From contig JADLBT010000343.1 of the NCBI GenBank assembly GCA_020847555.1, forward strand, positions 1-8,680: 8,680 bases of DNA, written 5' to 3'. Made by a program: the position numbers and the translations under genes. The notes under the pieces were generated by a model. The model was given only the letters and a program-made list of their open reading frames with translations, was not told the DNA's origin and did no database searches. Source of the stretch: Gemmataceae bacterium. GTDB taxonomy: Bacteria > Planctomycetota > Planctomycetia > Gemmatales > Gemmataceae. Below are positions 1 to 6,719 of the stretch, piece by piece (the stretch's first letter is position 1; each line of letters starts with the position of its first letter).

Positions 1-2
1 CG

Positions 3-2255
3 CAGTTCACCCAGGCCGAGAGCGCCCGCCAGGTACTCGCCTTCGACCTGTACAGAGCCCTTATTCAGGCCACCGGCGCGGCCGATCCGAACGCGATCGC
101 TCTGCCCGCGACCGACCCGAAATTCAAGGCGGCGCGCTGGCTGGCCCAGTTCGCGGTCAACATGGTCGATTACATCGACAACGACGACTACCTGACGCCG
201 TTCCGGTGGCTGAAGAAGAGCGCGACGTTCGACATCGACGAGTATGTCTTCGGCACCGAGCTGCCGCGCCTGGTCATCAACGAGGCCTACGTCCAGTACG
301 ACAACGATCCGACCGACCCGGGCTTGCAGAACCCGAACCAGAACGTGCGCCAGGCCAGTTACTACCGCCTCAACGCCTGGGTCGAATTGCACAACCCGTT
401 TAAGCAGACCCCGGGAGCCGATGCGTACCCGCGCGACGGCGGCACCGCCTATCTGCAGATCCAGGGCGTCCCCGTTTACCAGCTCTGGGTCTGTCGGGAG
501 GACGGGAGCTTCCGCTCCAGCCCGGACAACGCGCGCGGCCTGCCCAACGTCGCGAACGCGGCGAACAAGCTCACCCCCACGATCCCTTACAGCAAGGTGA
601 CCGTCTGGGGGCCGGCCGGTGCGGACCAGATGGTCACCCCGGCCGACCCGTCCGTCCAGAACGGGTACGCCGACACGACCCAGACCAACAAGGGGTTCTT
701 CGTCCTTGGCCCGGCAGCGCAGTACCTTGCCGACCCGGTCGCGGACCCGCGCATCAAAACGACCTTCTTGAGCGCGGACCTGTCGGTGAAGATGGATCCG
801 CCCGTCTCCATCGCCCAGGGCACCACGCTGATGAAGCCCCTGTTTCTCCTGCGGCGGCTCGCCTACCCGCACCTGCCGCCCAACGACCCCGACGAGCCCG
901 GCTTCGAGCCCGACCCGTCGAAGAAGGCGCTCAATCCGTACATCACCGTGGATACCTTTGAGCTGGGTCGGGGGGGCTCGGTGGCGGACGGCCGCGTGTA
1001 CCGTCACAACGCGCCTGGCATGGTGCCGCAGACGCCGATCCCCCAGCGAGCAACCATCGGCCGGCGGCAGCCCTATGCCGGGATCCAGACGTCGGTGGTC
1101 GCGCAGAACCCCAGCAAGCCGGCACTGGACCAGCCGAAGCACACCTTCTTCCGCCACAACGGCCGCGAGGACGTGGGGCCGCCCTCGGCGCAGGATGCCG
1201 TCCAGACGCTCGACATCCCGTTCACCTGGCTGCCGCACCTCGACCGGCCGCTGCGCAGCCCGATGGAACTGCTACACGTTCACGCCGGTTTCCCGTACCA
1301 GCTGACCACGCAGTTCGGCCCGCCGAGCGCCATGCAGTTCGGCTTCAACCACTATGCCCCCTGGTCCGACGATTCGAGCCGGCTCTACCGCTTCTTCGAG
1401 TTCGTCCGCACCACGGAACTGGCTGCCGGGACCGCGGCCGGCGGGCGCGTCGCCGGGAAGGTGAACGTCAATACGATGTGGGATCCGGAGGTGCTGGCAG
1501 CTGTCCTCAACGACCCCCAGGCGGCCGCTCTCTTCCCGATCCTCGTGGGGATGCGGAACCCCGGCGGCATGATCGGCCCGACCGACGCGCACCTGGCCCA
1601 GACCAGCGTGCCGGCCGGGTATACGCTCAACCGCCCGTTCTGGGGCCTGGCGACCGGGGCCAGCACGCCCGCCGCCACCAACCCGCAGTACCCCAACGCG
1701 ACCGGCATCAATAACACCCTGCTCCGGTCCAGCACCGTCGGCGGCGACAAGAACAGTCAGCGGCTGTTCGGCCTGCCGGGGGCGACCGCGCCCCATCCGT
1801 ACTTCCGCCACGAGCAGCTGCACCGCATCTACAACCACCTGACGACGCGCAGCAACGTCTTCGCGGTGTTCCTCACCGTCGGCTTCTTCGAGGTGAAGGA
1901 CGACGCGGTGCGGCCGGTGAAACTCGGGGCGGAGATCGGCCGTGCGCAGAACCGCCACGTCCGCCACCGCATGTTCGCGATCGTCGATCGCTCGGCGGCC
2001 AGGATTCAGCTGCTGAGCAACTCCAACCAGCCACTCCACATGTTGCTGCAGAACAACGTAGTCGTGCAGCCGGGACAACTGGCCACGTCCATCATGACCG
2101 GACCCGCCGGGTTCACGACTTTGCAGTTCCGGACCCAGAGCGGAGCGACGTGGGAGATTCGGCCGGGGACGACTTTTGCCGTGATCCCGCCCGCCGCCGC
2201 ACCGACGGAGAAGGAAGAAACGGTCCTCGTGACCGCGGTGGACCTGAAGGCGTAG
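3..2255 (+). CDS. Large pseudopilin-cluster-associated protein, 5' end outside window, ends at an in-frame TAG
   Basis: The frame is open from position 3, so the start lies upstream; the ATG at 162 is internal, because the 53 codons before it read as normal protein leading into AVNMVDYIDNDDYLTPF. About 750 residues are visible. Recognisable stretches, in order, are the NMVDYIDNDD block, LPRLVINEAYVQ, RLNAWVELHNPF, LRRLAYPHLPPNDP followed by NPYITVDTFE, RPLRSPMELLHV, GKVNVNTMWDPEVLAAVL, RSNVFAVFLTVGFFEV and GAEIGRAQNRHVRHRMFAIVD. From memory these are hallmarks of the very large proteins encoded beside type II/IV pseudopilin genes in Planctomycetes and Verrucomicrobia (compare Verru_Chthon cassette protein A and PilX/GspK-like proteins). 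The N-terminal pilin-like anchor expected for that family would be upstream. The role is inferred to be surface or pseudopilus assembly, and no catalytic motif is seen. The stop may be premature, because the frame continues as coding sequence to 2447. Confidence 0.75.
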   Translation, partial: QFTQAESARQVLAFDLYRALIQATGAADPNAIALPATDPKFKAARWLAQFAVNMVDYIDNDDYLTPFRWLKKSATFDIDEYVFGTELPRLVINEAYVQYDNDPTDPGLQNPNQNVRQASYYRLNAWVELHNPFKQTPGADAYPRDGGTAYLQIQGVPVYQLWVCREDGSFRSSPDNARGLPNVANAANKLTPTIPYSKVTVWGPAGADQMVTPADPSVQNGYADTTQTNKGFFVLGPAAQYLADPVADPRIKTTFLSADLSVKMDPPVSIAQGTTLMKPLFLLRRLAYPHLPPNDPDEPGFEPDPSKKALNPYITVDTFELGRGGSVADGRVYRHNAPGMVPQTPIPQRATIGRRQPYAGIQTSVVAQNPSKPALDQPKHTFFRHNGREDVGPPSAQDAVQTLDIPFTWLPHLDRPLRSPMELLHVHAGFPYQLTTQFGPPSAMQFGFNHYAPWSDDSSRLYRFFEFVRTTELAAGTAAGGRVAGKVNVNTMWDPEVLAAVLNDPQAAALFPILVGMRNPGGMIGPTDAHLAQTSVPAGYTLNRPFWGLATGASTPAATNPQYPNATGINNTLLRSSTVGGDKNSQRLFGLPGATAPHPYFRHEQLHRIYNHLTTRSNVFAVFLTVGFFEVKDDAVRPVKLGAEIGRAQNRHVRHRMFAIVDRSAARIQLLSNSNQPLHMLLQNNVVVQPGQLATSIMTGPAGFTTLQFRTQSGATWEIRPGTTFAVIPPAAAPTEKEETVLVTAVDLKA

Positions 2256-2447
2256 CCACCCACGTTCACCGTGGTCTACCGAATGTCGCACTCGGCGGGT
2301 TCGGAACTGCGGCCGCTCGGCCACCCGGGGCCGTGGAGCCGGTTCGACCTCTGGGATAACGCGACGAATCCGCCGACGGCCCGCACGCCGCGCTACGACC
2401 TGCGCCGCGACACGGACGTGGTGCGGTACTTCAGCATCATCGATTGA
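2256..2447 (+). pseudogene. C-terminal segment of the preceding gene, severed by a TAG codon
   Basis: After the TAG at 2253-2255 the same frame runs on for 63 codons to TGA 2445-2447. Only 7 of the 63 codons end in A or T, the same codon use as the gene before it. The peptide includes FTVVYRMSHSAG, LGHPGPWSRFDLWDN and a final DVVRYFSIID. From recollection, a GNPGPQ-like block and a VVPYFSII-type ending close related planctomycete proteins, which suggests this is the true C-terminus. An independent start at GTG 2271 or ATG 2283 is possible, but neither has a Shine-Dalgarno sequence at usual spacing. Explanations are a recent nonsense mutation, stop-codon readthrough or a one-base sequencing error. 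A separate 54-aa gene is the least likely reading. Confidence 0.7.
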
Positions 2448-2450
2448 GGA

Positions 2451-2517
2451 TTTCGCGCGAAGACGCAAAGAGCGCAAAGAATGTCCTTCTTTGCGCTCTT
2501 TGCGTCTTGGCGCGAAA
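2451..2517. repeat. 67-nt hairpin repeat in convergent gap, likely bidirectional terminator
   Basis: Arms at 2451-2481 and 2487-2517 are 31 nt each and complementary at 30 of 31 positions, with a 5-nt loop TGTCC. The arms contain the iterated words GACGCAAAGAGCGCAAAG and their complement. The element starts 4 nt after the TGA at 2447 and ends 7 nt before the stop of the convergent gene, filling the gap between two gene ends. Motifs of the GACGCAAAG type recur as dispersed intergenic repeats in planctomycetes and some other phyla (recollection). Position and symmetry fit termination for both strands, although there is no long T-tract. Confidence 0.8.
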
Positions 2518-2523
2518 CACTCT

Positions 2524-3444
2524 TCACTTCCCCTCCACGCCGATCTCGCGCGCCCGCCGCACCTCGACCTTGTCGCCCGCGTTGACCGCGTACTGGACCG
2601 CTGTCCCGGTCGTGCAGGCGGCACCGAACCGGCCCTTCGGGTCCAGGGCGAGGAACGCCACCCGGGCCGCGTGAACGCCGCGCCGCACCGCCACCTCGTT
2701 CGCCTTCCGGACCGCCTGCTCGCACGCCTCCTGCGGGCTGCGCCCCGCGCGCATCGCCTCCACGATGAGCAGACTCCCGCCGATGCGGATGATCTCCTCG
2801 CCCACGCCCGTCGCCCCCGCTGCTCCCGCCCGGTCATCGACGTACAGCCCCGATCCGATCAGCGGCGAGTCGCCGACCCGCCCCGGCAGCTTGTGCGCCA
2901 GGCCGGACGTGGTGCAGACGCCGCCCAGCGACCCCTTGTGGTCCAGCGCCAGCACCGTGACCGTGTCGTGGCTGTCCGGCGGGCCGCTCGGCGGCGCGGC
3001 CCGGCCCGGCGCCTCGGCCCCGCGCTTCGGCCGCGGCCGACGCTTCTCCCACTCGGTCAGGCTCTCGGGCGTGTTGAGGTTCTCCACCGCGAACCCCTGC
3101 TGCACGGCGAACAGCCGCGCCCCCTCGCCGGCCAGGAGGATGTGGGGCGTGCGCTCCATCACCCGCCGCGCCACCGCCGCCGCGTGGCGGACGTTCTCCA
3201 TCGCCGCCACGCCGCCGCAGCTCAGCGTCCGACCGTCCATCACGCAGGCGTCGAGGGAGACGGTGCCAATGGCGTTGGGCAGCCCGCCGTAGCCGACCGA
3301 GTTGACGCGCGGATCGTCCTCGACCGCCTGCGCGCCGGCGATGGCGCAGTCGAGGGCGGGGCGGCCCTTCTGGAGCAGCGGCAGCGCAGCGCGGACCGCC
3401 GTTTCCCCGAACGGCCAGGTGGCGATGACGGCGTGAGTCGGCAT
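2524..3444 (-). CDS. N4-(beta-N-acetylglucosaminyl)-L-asparaginase / isoaspartyl peptidase-like Ntn hydrolase
   Basis: This 306-residue protein belongs to the glycosylasparaginase/type III asparaginase (T2) family, which cleaves amide bonds on asparagine or isoaspartyl substrates after self-processing into two chains. Early blocks are LDCAIAGAQAVEDDP (31-45) and VNSVGYGGLPN (47-57). The predicted autocleavage site is Asp160-Thr161 in SHDTVTVLALD; Thr161 would be the nucleophile, as in the HDTIG motif of human AGA. GRVGDSPLIGSGLYVDD follows, the diagnostic substrate-loop motif, and then CTTG near residue 285. A Pro/Arg-rich linker (about 134-157) precedes the cleavage site, where the family has its variable region. 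The start at 3444 is chosen because homology begins there and GGAGA lies 6 nt upstream; an upstream in-frame extension has no family resemblance. No signal peptide is evident, so a cytoplasmic location is inferred. The exact substrate cannot be told. Confidence 0.9.
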   Translation of the reverse strand: MPTHAVIATWPFGETAVRAALPLLQKGRPALDCAIAGAQAVEDDPRVNSVGYGGLPNAIGTVSLDACVMDGRTLSCGGVAAMENVRHAAAVARRVMERTPHILLAGEGARLFAVQQGFAVENLNTPESLTEWEKRRPRPKRGAEAPGRAAPPSGPPDSHDTVTVLALDHKGSLGGVCTTSGLAHKLPGRVGDSPLIGSGLYVDDRAGAAGATGVGEEIIRIGGSLLIVEAMRAGRSPQEACEQAVRKANEVAVRRGVHAARVAFLALDPKGRFGAACTTGTAVQYAVNAGDKVEVRRAREIGVEGK

Positions 3445-3625
3445 GGGTCGTCTCCGTGTGGATCGCGTGTCGTGGCGTTCGTCTATTAGAACGCCCCGGC
3501 TGCCGGCACGCCAGAGGGAAGGCGCCGCCTCAGTCCGGCGCCGTCCAACCAACCCGGTTTCGTACCATGAGAGGGGAAGTAATGACTGCACCCTGGCCTG
3601 AGTTGCGCCGCAGGGGAGGAGAGCG
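3445..3625. promoter_or_regulatory. Divergent intergenic region with two 7-bp inverted repeats
   Basis: These 181 nt separate the starts of the leftward asparaginase-like gene and the rightward 194-aa gene and should hold both promoters. GGCGTTC (3474-3480) and GAACGCC (3489-3495) form a perfect 7-bp inverted repeat around an 8-nt AT-rich spacer. On the minus strand the spacer contains TAATAG (3488-3483), a possible -10, but no good -35 was found. A second inverted repeat, GGCGCCG (3521-3527) and CGGCGCC (3536-3542), also has 7-bp arms and an 8-nt spacer. A strong ribosome-binding stretch (AGGGGAGGAGAG, 3612-3623) precedes the ATG at 3626. Promoter assignments are tentative; the inverted repeats are exact. 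Confidence 0.4.
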
Positions 3626-4210
3626 ATGGACGAGGTGCCCATTCTCGGCAGCAACGACGAGCGCCGCATCGTCAGCCAGTTCATCGCCTACCACGGCGTG
3701 CCGGCCTACGTCCGCCGCGCCCGCGAGGTGGAGGAGGCGTTCGAGCGCCTGATCGAGCGGTGCGAGCGACAGCGCGAGGAGTGGCTGCCGATGGTGCGCC
3801 TGCGCCTGGGCACCCTGCACGATCTGGCGGGCGAGTGGGAACTGCTCGAACCGCTGCTGACCGACGGGGATCTCGATGCGCTGCGGCAGTTGCACGCGGC
3901 CCTGGCCCCGCGCCTGCGCGTCCCGGTGGCGCGGACGTCCTCGCCCCGCGCCCTGCGGCGGGCCGTGCGCGATCTGCGGGAGAGCCTGGAGCATTTCAAC
4001 CGCCGCTGGCAGACTCACCTGGAAGGACTCAACTTCGCCGCCATCGACGAGCTGCGCGACGGCTACAATCGCTACTACGTCGTCGAGAAGGAATGCGCGG
4101 TCCGGTCGCCGGCCCTCGCGCGCCAGGGGTTCAGGCCGCTGGCGCCCGTCACCCTCGCGGAGGTCGCGGCCCGGTTGCCGACGCTGCCCGTCCCGCGGTT
4201 GCGCGAGTAG
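3626..4210 (+). CDS. Hypothetical protein, 194 aa, charged and helical
   Basis: No family is recognised. The ATG follows a very good purine-rich ribosome-binding site (AGGGGAGGAGAG, ending 2 nt before it). The protein has no signal peptide or membrane segment, so it is probably cytoplasmic. It is rich in Arg, Glu and Leu, with long amphipathic stretches around residues 28-55 (REVEEAFERLIERCERQREEW) and 110-130 (SPRALRRAVRDLRESLEHFN), consistent with a helical bundle or coiled coil. The tail is Pro/Leu-rich (GFRPLAPVTLAEVAARLPTLPVPRLRE). Codon use matches its neighbours. It stands alone, divergent from the asparaginase-like gene and convergent with the protease gene, so context gives no role. 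It is probably a lineage-restricted planctomycete protein. Confidence 0.75.
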   Translation: MDEVPILGSNDERRIVSQFIAYHGVPAYVRRAREVEEAFERLIERCERQREEWLPMVRLRLGTLHDLAGEWELLEPLLTDGDLDALRQLHAALAPRLRVPVARTSSPRALRRAVRDLRESLEHFNRRWQTHLEGLNFAAIDELRDGYNRYYVVEKECAVRSPALARQGFRPLAPVTLAEVAARLPTLPVPRLRE

Positions 4211-4216
4211 CGGGCG

Positions 4217-4235
4217 CATCGACCCGGGGTCGATG
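4217..4235 (+). terminator. Short palindromic hairpin just after the 194-aa gene
   Basis: CATCGACCC (4217-4225) and GGGTCGATG (4227-4235) are exact complements around a single G, beginning 6 nt after the stop codon. With the innermost pairs opened to make a loop, a stem of about 7-8 bp remains. It is followed by AAAAC rather than a T-run, so it is not a textbook intrinsic terminator on the plus strand. Confidence 0.4.
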
Positions 4236-4269
4236 AAAACCACTGCCGGGATGCTGCTCCAGGCTCTTT

Positions 4270-4340
4270 AGGCGAGCGGCAGGAAGAAGTCTCCCCTCTC
4301 CCCTGGTGGGAGAGGGGCGAAGTACGGCTGCCGCTCGCCT
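4270..4340. repeat. Nested inverted repeat in convergent gap, likely terminator
   Basis: Outer arms AGGCGAGCGGCAG (4270-4282) and CTGCCGCTCGCCT (4328-4340) are perfectly complementary over 13 bp. Inside them, CCCCTCTCCC (4293-4302) and GGGAGAGGGG (4308-4317) form a perfect 10-bp stem with loop CTGGT. The outer right arm reaches the first base of the stop codon of the leftward protease gene. The inner CCCTCTCCC/GGGAGAGGG hairpin is a dispersed intergenic word in many GC-rich genomes (recollection). A bidirectional termination or mRNA-end role is inferred from the position between convergent genes. Confidence 0.65.
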
Positions 4341-6247
4341 CAGCGGGTGAACGAGTAGGTGAAGACGTCGATGCGCTGGGCCCGGTAAGGGGCGCGACAC
4401 AGCCAGATGTCCTGCCCGCGGTCCCGGAGCCAGATCCCGCCGTCGCTCCCCTCGGCCCAGATGCGGACGCGCCGTGCCTTCACCTGCCACCCCTCGTCCA
4501 GGAGCAGGGCCGATTGCCCCGGCCGCAGGGTGAACTGGACCGGATTCTGGCCCTGAGCGCTGCGATACCAGAACCAGCCGCCGTCCTTCGTCTTCGCCTC
4601 GTACCGGAGCGACACCGTCAGCGTCTCGCTCGACTTGTTCACCAGCTTCAGGTAGCGCTGGTCCTGGACCGGAGCGAGGTTCGCGAACTTCGCGTCGAGG
4701 CGGATCGCCCGCTCGTAGTCGGCGCTCGCCTGCTCCGTCAGGCCGCGCAGCTCGAACACCTCGGCCCGCTTGAAGTACGACCGGGCGTAGTTCGGGTTCA
4801 TCTCGATCGCCTTCTCGTACACCTTGACCGCCTTGTCGTCCTCGCCCTTGCGGAACAGCGTTGCGCCGGCGTTGACCCAGATGGCGGCGTCCCGCGGGGC
4901 CAGATCGAGGGCGGCGCTGTAGTCCTTGAACGCCTCCTCCCACATCCCCAGGGCAAAGAATGAGTTCCCGCGGTCGTTCAGCACCGTCGCGTCTCCGCCG
5001 CCGTTCCGGATCGCGCTGGTGTAGTCGAGCAGGGCCGCCTTGTGGTTGTTGCGGCTGGCGAGGATCAGCCCGCGATTCGAGTACGCCCGGCTCAGCTTCG
5101 AGTCCAGGCGGATCGCCTGGCTGTAGTCCTGCAACGCCTCCTCCATCTGCCCGCGCCGGCTGTACACCACGCCCCGGTTGTTATACGCCTGGGCGTAGTT
5201 CGGCTGCAGCTGGATGGCCCGCGTGTAGGCGGTCATGGCGTCGTCGTACTCCTTGCGGCGCTCGTGGGCAACACCCTTCCAGAACCAGGCCCGGTCGTAG
5301 TCGGGCTTCAGTTCCAGCGCCCGCTGCAGGTCCGCCAGAGCGGTCGTGTAGTCGCCCTTGTTGACGAACGCCGACCCGCGGTTGCGGTAGTAGACGGCGC
5401 TGTTGCTCTTCAGTTGGATGGCGATCGTGTAGTCGGCGATGGCAGCGGTGTACTGCCTGCGGTCGGTGTGGCGGTTGCCGCGCTGGTTGTAGTCCTCCGC
5501 CGTCACCGGGTTCAGCACCCGGCGAGCGGTGGCGACAGTGTCGCGGACGCGCGTCACGTCGATGAACCAGCTCACCAGATGGCCGGCCCGGGAGTACCCC
5601 TGCGTCACCCCGACCAGCTCGCCCCTGTCGTTGACGAGCGGCCCGCCGCTGTCGCCCGGGTTGGTTGGCGACTGGGTCTCGACCACCTTCGTATCGAGCC
5701 GCAGGGTTCGGCCCGGTCCGTTGGCGGCGGTCCACTGCTTGGTGTACACCGCTCGAACGGTGCCGGAGGTGTACACCCACAGGGCGCCGCTGGCGTCCGG
5801 ACTGCCGACCGAGTGGACGCGCTCGGCCGGGCTGGGGCTCGTGGCGGCCAACCGGATCTCGACGACATCGGCCGGGAGGGAGTCGAGCTGGAGGACGGCC
5901 AGATCGTCCTTGACGCTGATATCGACCACCCGGGCGGTGTAGCGCTGGGCGTGCCGCAGGTAGTAGTCGGCCTCGGCGATCAGGGTGCCGTTGCGGTACG
6001 CCGGGAAGGTGACCTCGACGACGCTGTTGCGGTCCACCACATGGTAGTTGGTGACCATCAGGCGGTTCACCCGGTCCACTAGCCAGGCGGTCCCGCGCGG
6101 TGTACCTTTGCTCACAAGGGCGATCGACTTCAGTACCTTCTGGTAGATTTCCTTGGAGGACGGCTCGGCGGCCGCGGCGCGGTTGGCGTTGGCGAGGGCG
6201 GTCAGGCACAGAGCAGCGAGCAGCAGGGGGGATTTCAGGGTACGCAT
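4340..6247 (-). CDS. Exported trypsin-like serine protease with eight TPR repeats
   Basis: This 635-aa protein begins with a signal peptide (MRTLKSPLLLAALCLTALA, likely cleaved after AAAA near residue 27), so it acts outside the cytoplasm. Residues about 32-246 are a chymotrypsin-fold (S1/HtrA-like) domain. His69 lies in TNYHVVD, Asp115 in KDDLAVLQLD and Ser200 in NPGDSGGPL, so the triad is complete. No PDZ domain follows. Instead residues 252-522 hold eight tandem TPRs of about 34 aa (for example YNRGVVYSRRGQMEEALQDY), a likely docking platform. The last ~110 residues are Trp- and Tyr-rich, probably beta, and unassigned. The start codon follows a weak GAG-containing site; the signal peptide supports this start. 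The gene appears monocistronic: a long non-coding region lies upstream and a hairpin at its end. The substrate is unknown; periplasmic protein quality control or regulated cleavage is inferred. Confidence 0.92.
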   Translation of the reverse strand: MRTLKSPLLLAALCLTALANANRAAAAEPSSKEIYQKVLKSIALVSKGTPRGTAWLVDRVNRLMVTNYHVVDRNSVVEVTFPAYRNGTLIAEADYYLRHAQRYTARVVDISVKDDLAVLQLDSLPADVVEIRLAATSPSPAERVHSVGSPDASGALWVYTSGTVRAVYTKQWTAANGPGRTLRLDTKVVETQSPTNPGDSGGPLVNDRGELVGVTQGYSRAGHLVSWFIDVTRVRDTVATARRVLNPVTAEDYNQRGNRHTDRRQYTAAIADYTIAIQLKSNSAVYYRNRGSAFVNKGDYTTALADLQRALELKPDYDRAWFWKGVAHERRKEYDDAMTAYTRAIQLQPNYAQAYNNRGVVYSRRGQMEEALQDYSQAIRLDSKLSRAYSNRGLILASRNNHKAALLDYTSAIRNGGGDATVLNDRGNSFFALGMWEEAFKDYSAALDLAPRDAAIWVNAGATLFRKGEDDKAVKVYEKAIEMNPNYARSYFKRAEVFELRGLTEQASADYERAIRLDAKFANLAPVQDQRYLKLVNKSSETLTVSLRYEAKTKDGGWFWYRSAQGQNPVQFTLRPGQSALLLDEGWQVKARRVRIWAEGSDGGIWLRDRGQDIWLCRAPYRAQRIDVFTYSFTR

Positions 6248-6549
6248 CGGAGTATCTCGTTTGCCTGGGCGGTTGAACTAAAACGGGTTATGTCGTGGCA
6301 GCGGTTTACCCGAGATACACGGCGGTCGCAGGGATCTTGCAACCGCCTGCCCCTTTCTCTGTCCGGCAGGTTCGCGAGGGACCGTCGGGGTTCGGCTCCT
6401 CCTGCAAGTTTAATGCACAAACCCGAAGGAAGCCGGACAGAAATCTGAGCGACATTTCTGCCCAGGTTCTCGCCCGGCAGGTGGTAAAGGTCAAACCTGC
6501 AGGGCCAGGACAGGACGACGGCCCGCGCCGCGCCAGGACGGGGGTGGTG

Positions 6550-6577
6550 ATGACCCCGAGCGGGCCAGCGGTACAAT
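6550..6577 (+). promoter_or_regulatory. Possible sigma70-type promoter for the DMT-like gene pair
   Basis: ATGACC (6550-6555) matches TTGACA at 4 of 6 positions. A 16-nt spacer separates it from TACAAT (6572-6577), which matches TATAAT at 5 of 6. It would give a leader of roughly 135 nt containing the structured repeat at 6616-6686. This is a pattern match only, though TACAAT is a rare word in such GC-rich DNA. Confidence 0.3.
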
Positions 6578-6615
6578 TGGAGGAGCAAGGGGTCTGGTGT
6601 GCGAGGAGATTTCGT

Positions 6616-6686
6616 AAAGCCCACGGGGGACGGCCCGTGGGTCAAGTCCCCAGCACTTGCCCCACGGGGCGCCGCCCGCGGGCTTT
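6616..6686 (+). repeat. 71-nt structured GC-rich element in the leader of the DMT-like gene
   Basis: The element is bounded by AAAGCCC (6616-6622) and GGGCTTT (6680-6686). Extended to 12 nt, the ends pair at 11 of 12 positions. Inside, CCCACGGG (6620-6627) and CCCGTGGG (6634-6641) make a perfect 8-bp hairpin with a 6-nt loop. CAAGT/ACTTG (6643-6647, 6655-6659) makes a small one, CCCACGGGG recurs at 6661-6669, and GCCCGCGGGC (6674-6683) is a perfect palindrome. The element ends 33 nt before the start codon. Words of this kind look like dispersed planctomycete intergenic repeats; a role as a cis-acting RNA is inferred only from its location. Confidence 0.55.
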
Positions 6687-6719
6687 CCAAAGGTGAAGGC
6701 GTTAGACGGAGACTGACGG

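Larger units (their letters stand above)
6248..6719. other. Non-coding intergenic region between divergent genes
   Basis: These 472 nt lie between the divergent protease and DMT-like genes. No convincing gene was found: open frames on both strands here lack ribosome-binding sites and protein-like composition. The region is locally more AT-rich than the genes. It contains a 10-bp inverted repeat, TCTGTCCGGC (6358-6367) and GCCGGACAGA (6432-6441), and a small 7-bp hairpin, CAGAAAT/ATTTCTG, beginning at about 6438. A possible promoter and a compact structured repeat, listed separately, lie nearer the rightward gene. No convincing minus-strand promoter for the protease gene could be picked. Confidence 0.6.

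Noticed and set aside
1272..2837. 521-codon open frame on the minus strand, and similar long frames at 2491-3489 (+), 5042-6082 (+) and 5181-6209 (-)
   Set aside because: They lie antisense or out of frame to genes with clear domains, are dominated by Arg/Gly/Ala/Pro as expected of high-GC shadow frames, and one runs straight through two genes and an intergenic hairpin.
3445..3684. N-terminal extension of the asparaginase-like protein by 80 residues
   Set aside because: The extension has no family resemblance, crosses the divergent promoter region and overlaps the start of the opposite gene; ATG 3444 has a proper ribosome-binding site.
3456..3752. Alternative start or gene at ATG 3568 upstream of the 194-aa gene
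   Set aside because: It is in a different frame from the 194-aa protein, has an Arg/Trp-rich composition typical of a shadow frame, and the strong ribosome-binding site sits at 3626.
4682..5494. Regularly spaced ~102-bp repeats suggesting a tandem array or CRISPR
   Set aside because: The period equals 34 codons and the translation gives TPR motifs; the DNA copies are divergent and have no spacer/repeat structure.
6235..6696. Open frames on both strands inside the 6248-6719 intergenic region (up to 151 codons)
   Set aside because: They overlap each other antisense, lack ribosome-binding sites, have no protein-like motifs and run through palindromic repeat DNA.
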